Shown: piece by piece, positions 9,783 to 16,332 of the stretch
Layout: every line of letters starts with the position of its first letter
Numbering within the stretch: the stretch's first letter is position 1
NCBI GenBank assembly: GCA_903862155.1
Contig: CAIOXF010000250.1
Coordinates: 1 to 16,332 of the forward strand
Direction of reading: 5' to 3'
Length of the DNA stretch: 16,332 nt
Source: an uncultured cyanobacterium
GTDB taxonomy: Bacteria; Cyanobacteriota; Cyanobacteriia; PCC-6307; Cyanobiaceae
Notes under the pieces: generated by a model
Told to the model about the DNA's origin: nothing
The model's database searches: none
Seen by the model: only the letters and a program-made list of their open reading frames with translations
Position numbers and translations under genes: made by a program

Positions 9783-11456
9783 ATGACGTCCGCCACCTTC
9801 CCCGCCAGCGAGCCCCAACCCTCCTGGACTCGCTATTTCAGCTTCAACACGGATGCCAAGGTGATCGGTATCCAGTACATCGTGGTGTCGTTTTTCTTTT
9901 TTCTGATTGGTGGTCTGCTGGCCATGATTATCAGGGGAGAGTTGATCACCCCGGAAGCTGATCTAGTGGATCGCACTGTGTACAACGGTATCTACACGAT
10001 GCACGGAACGATCATGTTGTTCCTGTTCATCTTTCCGGTGCTCAATGGGCTCAACAACCTGCTGATCCCCACCATGATCGGTGCGCCCGACATGGCCTTC
10101 CCCCGCCTGAATGCGGTGGCGTTCTGGCTGGTGCCGATCTTTGGCGGCCTGTTGATCGCCAGTTTCTTTGTCCCAGGCGGACCTGCCTATTCCGGCTGGT
10201 GGTCGTATCCGCCGGTGAGTATTCAGAACCCCCTGGGCCATCTGGTGAGTGGTCAGGGCCTCTGGCTCACGGCCGTGGCCCTCTCCGGGGTTTCATCAAT
10301 CATGGGCGCGGTGAATTTCGTGACCACGATCATTCGGATGCGGGCTCCCGGCATGGGCTTGTTCCGCATGCCGGTGTTCTGCTGGACGGCCCTAGCGGCC
10401 CAGAGCCTGCAGTTGATCGGGCTGCCCGCCCTCACCGGTGGGGCCGTGATGCTGCTGTTTGATCTGGTAGCCGGCACCTCCTTCTATCGGCCCGAAGGGG
10501 GCGGGGATCCGGTGCTGTATCAGCACTTTTTTTGGTTCTATTCCCACCCAGCGGTGTACGTGATCATCCTGCCGGTGTTCGGGGTCTTCTCTGAGCTGTT
10601 TCCGGTGTATTCGCGGAAGCCTTTGTTTGGCTACGTGTATGTGGCCCTGGCCTCGTTCATCATCGTGGGGCTGGGCTTGGTGGTGTGGGTGCACCACATG
10701 TTCCCCAGTGGCGTGGCCCAGTGGATGCGCAATCTGTTCATGGTTACCACCATGCTGATTGCGGTGCCCACCGGCGTGAAGGTGTTCGCCTGGCTGGGCA
10801 CCCTCTGGCGGGGCAAGTTGCGGCTCACCACGCCGATGCTGTTCTGCCTCGGGGGGCTATTCAATTTCGTGTTTGCCGGGATCACCGGCATCATGCTGGC
10901 CACCGTGCCCGTGGATATCCACGTGAGCAACACCTATTTCGTGGTGGGGCACTTCCACTACGTGATTTATGGGGCTGCGGTGATGGGTGTTTTTGCCGCC
11001 ATCTATCACTGGTTTCCCAAGTTCATCGGCCGCATGCCCTACGAGGGCCTGGGCAAGCTGCACTTCCTGCTCACATTTGTGGGCGCGAACCTCAACTTCC
11101 TGCCCATGCACCCCCTGGGCCTGATGGGCATGCCGCGCCGGGTGTCGTCCTACGACCCCGAGTTTGCATTCTGGAATGTGATGGCCAGCCTGGGGGCGTT
11201 CCTGCTGGGGGTGTCGATCATTCCCTTCCTGCTCAACATGGTGAGCTCCTGGGTGCGTGGGCCCAAGGCCACTCACAACCCCTGGAACGCCATCGGCCTG
11301 GAGTGGCTCTTGCCTTCGCCGCCGCCGGAAGACAACTTCGGTGAGCATGTGCCCACCGTGATCTCCCGCCCCTACGGCTACGGCACCGGTGAGCCCCTGG
11401 TGGAAAACCAGGAGGCGATCGAGCGGGCCCTCACCCTGCAGGAGGCCCGGGCATGA
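9783..11456 (+). CDS. ctaD: ARTO heme-copper oxidase subunit I
   Basis: This 557-residue catalytic subunit, with about 12 helices, reduces O2 to water. All ligands are visible: His74 and His392 for the low-spin heme, His390 for the oxygen-binding heme, and His255, His304 and His305 for CuB. Tyr259, four residues after His255, is the expected His-Tyr crosslink partner. The sequence around it reads YSHPAVY, with Ala where type A1 enzymes have the D-channel Glu; this is the A2 'YS' type. PTGVKVF (329-335) provides the K-channel Thr and Lys, and Arg451-Arg452 should bind the heme propionates. It works with CtaC and CtaE in the membrane as a proton-moving terminal oxidase. The ATG is seven bases after ctaC, and its stop overlaps the ctaE start (ATGA). 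No ligand is missing. Confidence 0.96.
   Translation: MTSATFPASEPQPSWTRYFSFNTDAKVIGIQYIVVSFFFFLIGGLLAMIIRGELITPEADLVDRTVYNGIYTMHGTIMLFLFIFPVLNGLNNLLIPTMIGAPDMAFPRLNAVAFWLVPIFGGLLIASFFVPGGPAYSGWWSYPPVSIQNPLGHLVSGQGLWLTAVALSGVSSIMGAVNFVTTIIRMRAPGMGLFRMPVFCWTALAAQSLQLIGLPALTGGAVMLLFDLVAGTSFYRPEGGGDPVLYQHFFWFYSHPAVYVIILPVFGVFSELFPVYSRKPLFGYVYVALASFIIVGLGLVVWVHHMFPSGVAQWMRNLFMVTTMLIAVPTGVKVFAWLGTLWRGKLRLTTPMLFCLGGLFNFVFAGITGIMLATVPVDIHVSNTYFVVGHFHYVIYGAAVMGVFAAIYHWFPKFIGRMPYEGLGKLHFLLTFVGANLNFLPMHPLGLMGMPRRVSSYDPEFAFWNVMASLGAFLLGVSIIPFLLNMVSSWVRGPKATHNPWNAIGLEWLLPSPPPEDNFGEHVPTVISRPYGYGTGEPLVENQEAIERALTLQEARA
11440..11445 (+). promoter_or_regulatory. Strong ribosome binding site for ctaE
   Basis: AGGAGG lies within the last codons of ctaD, seven bases before the ATG at 11453. 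It is one of two near-consensus Shine-Dalgarno sites in the cluster and fixes the ctaE start. Confidence 0.7.
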
Positions 11457-12061
11457 CCACCGCGCTTCCCTCCAGTCCTCAGGGCCACGGTCACGCCCAC
11501 GGTGAGGCCGAACACGAGAACCACAGCCTCACGGGGTTCATCATCTTTCTGTGCTCAGAAAGTGTGATCTTTCTGGCCTTCTTCAGTGGTTTTGCCCTGT
11601 TGAAAACCTCTGCCATCAACTGGCTTCCGGCCGGTGTGGAGGGTCTCGAATGGCGCATGCCCCTCCTGAACACCGTGGTGTTGGTGTCCAGTTCCGGCAC
11701 CATCTGGTTGGCGGAGATTCTCAAGGCCCGGGGCAGCCTCTGGGGCTTCCGCGTCCTGTGGCTCCTCACGATGGCCCTCGGGGCCTACTTCCTCTATGGC
11801 CAGGCCGTGGAGTGGAGCGGCCTCTCGTTTGGCTTCACCAGCGGGGTGTTCGGTGGCACCTTCTATCTACTCACCGGTTTCCATGGGTTGCATGTGGCCA
11901 CCGGGGTGCTGCTGATGACCCTGATGCTCATCAAATCCTTTATCCCTGGCAATTACGACCGGGGCGAGCAGGGCGTGCAGGCCACGTCACTGTTCTGGCA
12001 CTTTGTGGATGTGATCTGGATCATCCTCTTCGTGCTCATTTATGTGTGGCAGCGCCATTGA
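11453..12061 (+). CDS. ctaE: ARTO oxidase subunit III
   Basis: This 202-residue protein is of the short five-helix form of subunit III, with helices at about 27-50, 70-90, 98-116, 132-160 and 178-198. Family signposts are SESVIF with Glu36 in the first helix, TGFHGLHV (141-148) and WHFVDVIWI (182-190). Subunit III stabilises subunit I and helps keep its proton uptake path working. The N-terminal tail is rich in His and Glu (HGHAHGEAEHENH, 12-24) and should face the cytoplasm. Its ATG overlaps the ctaD stop by four bases and has a strong AGGAGG site upstream. Its own TGA falls inside the ribosome binding site of the GMC gene, so the next gene is likely translated from the same message. Confidence 0.95.
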   Translation: MTTALPSSPQGHGHAHGEAEHENHSLTGFIIFLCSESVIFLAFFSGFALLKTSAINWLPAGVEGLEWRMPLLNTVVLVSSSGTIWLAEILKARGSLWGFRVLWLLTMALGAYFLYGQAVEWSGLSFGFTSGVFGGTFYLLTGFHGLHVATGVLLMTLMLIKSFIPGNYDRGEQGVQATSLFWHFVDVIWIILFVLIYVWQRH

Positions 12062-12065
12062 GGAG
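12060..12065 (+). promoter_or_regulatory. Ribosome binding site that sets the GMC start
   Basis: GAGGAG overlaps the last bases of the ctaE stop codon and lies six bases before the ATG at 12072. It favours 12072 over an in-frame ATG at 12042 inside ctaE. The protein from 12072 begins six residues before the FAD-binding strand, as expected. Confidence 0.7.
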
Positions 12066-12071
12066 CCGATC

Positions 12072-13589
12072 ATGATCATCGACGACCGCCACTATGACGT
12101 GATCATCATCGGCAGTGGTGCCGCGGGCGGCACCATGGCCGTAGCCCTGGCCGATGCTGGTCATTCGGTGCTGGTGCTGGAGCGCGGAAGCTCCATGCCG
12201 ATCGCCGATCAGAACGTGGCCGGGGTGGATCTGTTCCGCAAAGACCGCTATCACCCCAGCGAACGCTGGTTCGGCACCGACGGGGATCCCTTCCCGCCCC
12301 AGACGATCTACGCCCTTGGCGGCAACACCAAGATCTGGGGCGGGGTGCTCGAGCGCATGCGCGAGCGCGAGTTTGAGGGCCTGCACCTGCAGGAGCGCCA
12401 GACTCCGGCCTGGGGGCTGAGCTACCGGGATCTGGAGCCCTGGTACGAGCAGGCCGAAGCGCTGTATTGCGTGCATGGGGTGCGCGGTGCGGACCCCACC
12501 GAGCCGAGCTGTTCCACTCCCTATGGCTTAGAACCCAAGCCCGTGGAGCCTTTCCTCACGGCTCTGGCCGACGACCTGCAGCGCCATGGGGTGCATCCCT
12601 ACCGGTTGCCGCTGAGCTGGTCGGAATCCAAGACCGATCCCAGTGGGGATGCGGAGCTGTTCGGGGTCGAACTGGCCCGCCGCAGTGCGGATGTGACTGT
12701 GCGCAGCGGCGCCGAGGTGCGCCAGCTGCATGTGAATCCTTCCGGTACGGAAGTGCGCGGGGTAGAGGCACTGATTGATGGCCAGAGCTGGCTGTTCAGC
12801 GGCCATCAGGTGGTGCTGGCGGCCGGCGCGATCAACACCCCGGCGATCCTGCTGCGCTCCGCCACCGACCACCATCCGCGGGGTTTGGCCAATGGCTCTG
12901 ATCAGGTGGGCCGCAACCTGATGAAGCTGCAGCTCACCTCGATCCTGCAGCTGGCCACCGAACCCAACGACGGCCGCTACGGCCGCAGTTTCGGGGTGAA
13001 CGACTACCTCTGGGGCGACAAGAACGTGGCGTTCCCCCTGGGCTCGATCCAGAACGGTGGCGGCGTGCTGCAGGACGCCCTGTTCGCCGAATCACCGCCG
13101 GTGCTGTCGCTCGTTACCAAGCTGCTGCCCGATTTCGGCCTGGAGCAGTTGGCGTCGCGCTCGATCACCTGGTGGGCGATGAGCCCGGTGCTGCCTGATC
13201 CCCACAACCGGGTGAGCCTGCGCAACAACCACATCCAGGTGAACTACCGGGTGAACAACTTCGAGGCTCACGATCGCCTGGTGTATCGCTGGATCGACAC
13301 GCTCAAGGCGGTAGAGGCCGATCCGCTCACCCGCGTGGTGCGCAGTGCCCCCACTCACCCCCGCGGTGAAGCACCGCTTTCGGCCATTGGCTACGCCTGC
13401 GGCACTTGCCGCATGGGCAACAACCCCGCCACATCGGTGGTGAACCTCGAGGGCCGCAGCCACGAGCTGAGCAACCTCACCATCGCGGATGCCAGCGTGT
13501 TTCCGGCCTGTCCGGCCATGGGCTTCGGGCTCACGTTGATCGCCAACGCCCTGCGCATTGCCGCCAGCGTGCGGGCCTCCCTGCAATGA
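12072..13589 (+). CDS. GMC-family FAD oxidoreductase with altered active-site pair
   Basis: This 505-residue flavoprotein has an N-terminal FAD-binding fold (YDVIIIGSGAAGG, 8-20, then VLVLERG), the GMC stretch LGGNTKIWGGVLERM, and the C-terminal GTCRMG (444-449) and NLTIADASVFP (468-478). It most resembles the gluconate dehydrogenase-like or cyanobacterial GMC group rather than choline or glucose oxidase. Two positions stand out. The first catalytic His of the HxxGT motif aligns with Tyr441 (YACGT). The second residue, Asn or His in 'NPxLT'-like sequences, aligns with Gly484 (MGFGLT). There is no signal peptide or membrane helix, so it is probably cytosolic or peripheral. It follows ctaE by ten bases with a strong ribosome site, so it should be co-expressed with the oxidase. 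The substrate is unknown. Passing electrons to quinone is a hypothesis from its position. Confidence 0.85.
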   Translation: MIIDDRHYDVIIIGSGAAGGTMAVALADAGHSVLVLERGSSMPIADQNVAGVDLFRKDRYHPSERWFGTDGDPFPPQTIYALGGNTKIWGGVLERMREREFEGLHLQERQTPAWGLSYRDLEPWYEQAEALYCVHGVRGADPTEPSCSTPYGLEPKPVEPFLTALADDLQRHGVHPYRLPLSWSESKTDPSGDAELFGVELARRSADVTVRSGAEVRQLHVNPSGTEVRGVEALIDGQSWLFSGHQVVLAAGAINTPAILLRSATDHHPRGLANGSDQVGRNLMKLQLTSILQLATEPNDGRYGRSFGVNDYLWGDKNVAFPLGSIQNGGGVLQDALFAESPPVLSLVTKLLPDFGLEQLASRSITWWAMSPVLPDPHNRVSLRNNHIQVNYRVNNFEAHDRLVYRWIDTLKAVEADPLTRVVRSAPTHPRGEAPLSAIGYACGTCRMGNNPATSVVNLEGRSHELSNLTIADASVFPACPAMGFGLTLIANALRIAASVRASLQ

Positions 13590-13599
13590 CAGAGCTTCG

Positions 13600-16284
13600 A
13601 TGACAGAGGCCATCCCCTCGGAAGCCCGGCGCATGGCCGAGCGCGACTGCGGCCATGCGCCCTGGGGCCTGTGGGGCTGCTACCTCCCGGAGCGGCAGTG
13701 GGGCACGGTGCGGGAGGACTACTCCGCAGACGGCGACGCTTGGCGTTCTTTCCCCCACGACCATGCCCGCTCTCGGGTGTATCGATGGGGAGAAGACGGC
13801 CTGCTGGGCATCTGCGATGAGCAGTGCCGGCTCTGCTTCTCGCTGGCGCTCTGGAACGGCCAGGATCCGATCCTCAAGGAGCGCCCCTTTGGCCTTGGCA
13901 ACCCCGAGGGCAACCACGGCGAAGACATCAAGGACTACTACTTCCACCTCGCCAACACCCCCACCCACAGCTTTATGCGGGGGCTCTACAAGTACCCCCA
14001 GCTCCGTTTCCCCTACGAGCAGCTGGTGGAGGAGAACGGCCGGCGGGGCCGCGACCAGCCCGAGTACGAGCTGGTGGATACCGGCATCTTCAACGAGGGG
14101 CGCTACTTCGATGTGTTCATCGAGTACGCCAAGGCCACAGCCACCGACCTGCTGATCCGCATCCGGGCGATCAACCGTGGGCCTGATGCTGCGCCGCTCA
14201 CCCTGCTGCCCACCCTCTGGCTGCGTAACACCTGGGCCTGGGGGTACCCGGATGAGGTGCGTCAGCCGATGCTGCTACAGGGTGATCGGCTGGTGAGCCC
14301 CCAGTTGGCGGACTTACAGCCCTACGAGCTGCTGATCAACACGACCTCCGGCGAAGGGCAGCCGCGCTGGCTATTCACCGACAACGAAACCAATACCGAG
14401 CGGCTCTACGGAGAGCCCAACGCCACGCCGTTTCAAAAAGATGGCTTCCATCGCTATGTGATCGGGGGTGAGCAGGGCGCGGTGAACCCTGCTGGGGAGG
14501 GCACCAAGGCCGCTGCCCTGCTCCAAAGCACCGTGGCTCCTGGCGACACCTGGACGGTGGAACTGCGCTTGCGGGCGGTGGAGAAAGAGCGCGGCCCCGA
14601 CTCCGCTTTCGGCGCCGACTTCGCTGCGCTGTTCGCGGCTCGGGAGCAGGAGTGGCACGACTACATGGAGCACCGGGTGCCGGGCCTGCCGCCGGAAGAC
14701 CGGTTGATCCACAACAGTGCGGTGGCGGGGCTGCTGTGGTGCAAGAAGTACTACGGCTGGAGTGTGCTGCGCTGGCTGGAGGGTGATCCCAACCATCCAG
14801 TCCCGCCTGCGGTGCGGGAACACACCGAAACGGCCCAGTGGCGGCGACTGCATGCCCACGATGTGATCGCCATGCCCGATGCGTGGGAGTACCCCTACTT
14901 CTGCCAGTGGGACCTGATGTTCCATGCGGTGAGCTTTGCGCTGATTGATCCGGCCACCGCCAAGCAGCAATCCATGTTGCTGCGCACGCCGCACTACACA
15001 GCGCCCAACGCCCAGACCCCCGCCTATGAATGGGCGTTGTCGGATCCCAATCCGCCGATCGGCGCTTGGGCCGTGATGCGCATCTTCCAGATCGAGCGCA
15101 AACAGGCTGATGGTGCAGGGGATCTACCCTTCCTCCGGGCTGCCCTGCGCAAGCTGCTGCTGGAGTACGGCTGGTGGGCCAACCGCAACGACCGCTCCGG
15201 CGACAACGTGTTCGAGGGGGGCTTCCTTGGCCTCGACAACATCGCCGTGTTCGACCGGCGCTTCCCCCTCTCGGATGGGAGCCGCATCGAGCAGTGCGAC
15301 GGCACGGCCTGGATGGCGTCCCTCAGCCTGAATCTGCTCAACATCGCGGTGGAGCTGAGCCGGGAGGAGCCGGAATATGCCGACATGTGCGAGCGCTTCG
15401 TGTACGACTTCGTGCAGCTTGCGCTCACCCTGAATGCCCCGTCCGTCCGCGGCTATCTCAACTGGGATGAGGAAGACGGCTTCTATTACGACGTGATCAA
15501 GCGCCCGGATGGCAGCACCGATTATCTGCGCACGCGCTCGGTGTCTGGGTTGATTCCGCTGCTGGCCGTGTCGAGTTATGACGTGGAAACGGTGGAGCGC
15601 CTACCGGTGCTGGATGTGCTCAAAAGCATGGCCTGGTTTGTGCACGAGCGCACCACGCCCACCTGGTTGCAGGCCAACCTCGGCCGCTGGCACAACGACC
15701 GGCTGCTGTTCACCCTGGTGCCTGAAGACCGGTTGCGGCGGATCTGCGAGCGACTGTTCGATGAAGAGGAGTTTCTTTCCCCCTACGGGATCCGGGCCCT
15801 CTCCAAGGTGTATGAGGCCAATCCCTACCGCTATACGGAGGGTGGCGATAGTGAGTTGCTTGCCTATAGCCCTGCCGATAGTCCGGTAGCGATGTTTGGC
15901 GGTAATTCCAACTGGCGCGGGCCGGTGTGGGTGCCGATCAACTTTCTGCTGATCGAGTCGCTGCAGAAGTTCGCCCATTTCTATGGCGATAGCTTCAAGG
16001 TGGAATTCCCCACTCGCTCCGGCAACTGGCTCAATCTCTGGGATGCGTCGCTGCAGCTGGAAAATCGCCTGGTGAATATCTTCCGCCGCGATGGCCAGGG
16101 AAAGCGCGCTTTCAATGGCGATGTGGATCTGTTCCAGAACGATCCCCATTGGCGGGATCTGATGTTGTTCAACGAATACTTCCACGGCGATAGCGGCCGA
16201 GGTGTGGGTGCGTCACATCAGACGGGTTGGACGGCGATGGTGGCCAAGATGATCAACCAACTCCATCGTTATCCCACGGGATAG
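13600..16284 (+). CDS. MGH1-like / GH63-type glycoside hydrolase
   Basis: This 894-residue protein belongs to the large bacterial 'MGH1-like' hydrolases related to GH63 glucosidases. N-terminal signposts are YLPERQWGTVREDYS (28-42), HDHARSRVYRWGEDG (53-67) and GNHGEDIKDYYF (about 106-117). The (alpha/alpha)6-type catalytic part carries CQWDLMFH (435-442), FEGGFLGLDN (538-547), DGTAWM (567-572) and GGNSNWRGPVW (767-777). The last matches the acidic/aromatic pocket region of GH63 enzymes. No signal peptide is seen, so a cytosolic alpha-glucoside or similar substrate is likely. Related GH63 enzymes act on mannosylglycerate or glucosylglycerate, but this protein is about twice as long and its substrate is unknown. 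I use the ATG at 13600, 10 bases after the GMC stop; a TTG at 13558 is in frame but lies inside that gene. It may belong to the oxidase transcript. Confidence 0.85.
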   Translation: MTEAIPSEARRMAERDCGHAPWGLWGCYLPERQWGTVREDYSADGDAWRSFPHDHARSRVYRWGEDGLLGICDEQCRLCFSLALWNGQDPILKERPFGLGNPEGNHGEDIKDYYFHLANTPTHSFMRGLYKYPQLRFPYEQLVEENGRRGRDQPEYELVDTGIFNEGRYFDVFIEYAKATATDLLIRIRAINRGPDAAPLTLLPTLWLRNTWAWGYPDEVRQPMLLQGDRLVSPQLADLQPYELLINTTSGEGQPRWLFTDNETNTERLYGEPNATPFQKDGFHRYVIGGEQGAVNPAGEGTKAAALLQSTVAPGDTWTVELRLRAVEKERGPDSAFGADFAALFAAREQEWHDYMEHRVPGLPPEDRLIHNSAVAGLLWCKKYYGWSVLRWLEGDPNHPVPPAVREHTETAQWRRLHAHDVIAMPDAWEYPYFCQWDLMFHAVSFALIDPATAKQQSMLLRTPHYTAPNAQTPAYEWALSDPNPPIGAWAVMRIFQIERKQADGAGDLPFLRAALRKLLLEYGWWANRNDRSGDNVFEGGFLGLDNIAVFDRRFPLSDGSRIEQCDGTAWMASLSLNLLNIAVELSREEPEYADMCERFVYDFVQLALTLNAPSVRGYLNWDEEDGFYYDVIKRPDGSTDYLRTRSVSGLIPLLAVSSYDVETVERLPVLDVLKSMAWFVHERTTPTWLQANLGRWHNDRLLFTLVPEDRLRRICERLFDEEEFLSPYGIRALSKVYEANPYRYTEGGDSELLAYSPADSPVAMFGGNSNWRGPVWVPINFLLIESLQKFAHFYGDSFKVEFPTRSGNWLNLWDASLQLENRLVNIFRRDGQGKRAFNGDVDLFQNDPHWRDLMLFNEYFHGDSGRGVGASHQTGWTAMVAKMINQLHRYPTG

Positions 16285-16332
16285 CGAGTCGCCCTCCGCT
16301 TCCCCTCCGATGGCCCCGGTGTCGTCCAGCGA
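16285..16332. other. Short non-coding tail to the window end
   Basis: These 48 bases follow the hydrolase stop codon. I see no hairpin, T-run or start of a recognisable gene. Confidence 0.5.

Noticed and set aside
10545..10563. Loss of the conserved D-channel glutamate in CtaD (Ala in YSHPAVY) as a defect
   Set aside because: This is the normal state of A2-type heme-copper oxidases, which use the YS motif; all metal ligands are present.
12042..12071. Upstream ATG for the GMC gene at 12042
   Set aside because: It lies inside ctaE without a ribosome site, while the ATG at 12072 has GAGGAG six bases before it and starts at the usual place before the FAD motif.
13558..13599. TTG start at 13558 for the glycoside hydrolase
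   Set aside because: The extra 14 residues overlap the end of the GMC gene and resemble nothing in the family; the ATG at 13600 is ten bases after the stop.

Overview
The window is about 16.3 kb of GC-rich, almost fully coding chromosomal DNA. Gaps between genes are tiny and many genes overlap by 1 or 4 bases. The best clue to the organism is a terminal oxidase whose subunit II has no cysteine at all, so it cannot carry the CuA centre. With the CtaC-CtaD-CtaE layout this matches the cyanobacterial alternative respiratory terminal oxidase (ARTO). I infer a high-GC picocyanobacterium of the Synechococcus/Cyanobium type. No transposon, tRNA, rRNA, CRISPR array or phage gene was seen, and no gene-free stretch exceeds 300 bases.

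Left part (1-7026). On the minus strand are a secreted HExxH zincin-like protein (328-864) and, after it, the N-terminal part of a MAPEG-family membrane protein that runs off the left edge (1-287). Facing away from them are three plus-strand genes linked by one-base TGATG overlaps: a YajQ-family nucleotide-binding protein (1004-1501), a 1235-residue fused 5-oxoprolinase/hydantoinase (1501-5208) and an exported gamma-glutamyltransferase (5208-7007). The transferase and oxoprolinase fit a glutathione or gamma-glutamyl peptide salvage route that ends in glutamate.

Middle (7027-7701). A six-helix HdeD/DUF308 membrane protein lies on the minus strand, convergent with ggt and divergent from the oxidase cluster. 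The 159-base gap before the oxidase cluster holds a perfect 10-base palindrome.

Right part (7702-16284). This is one tight plus-strand cluster: two DUF2231 membrane proteins, ctaC, ctaD, ctaE, a GMC-family flavoprotein and an 894-residue MGH1-like/GH63-type glycoside hydrolase. The oxidase should accept electrons from quinol and not from cytochrome c or plastocyanin. Its CtaD keeps all heme and CuB ligands.

The most interesting lead is the GMC flavoprotein behind the oxidase. Its FAD-binding ends are intact, but both residues of the usual catalytic His/Asn pair appear to be replaced, by Tyr and Gly. Together with the hydrolase and the DUF2231 pair, it raises the untested possibility of an ARTO-associated module that feeds electrons from a small organic substrate into the quinone pool.
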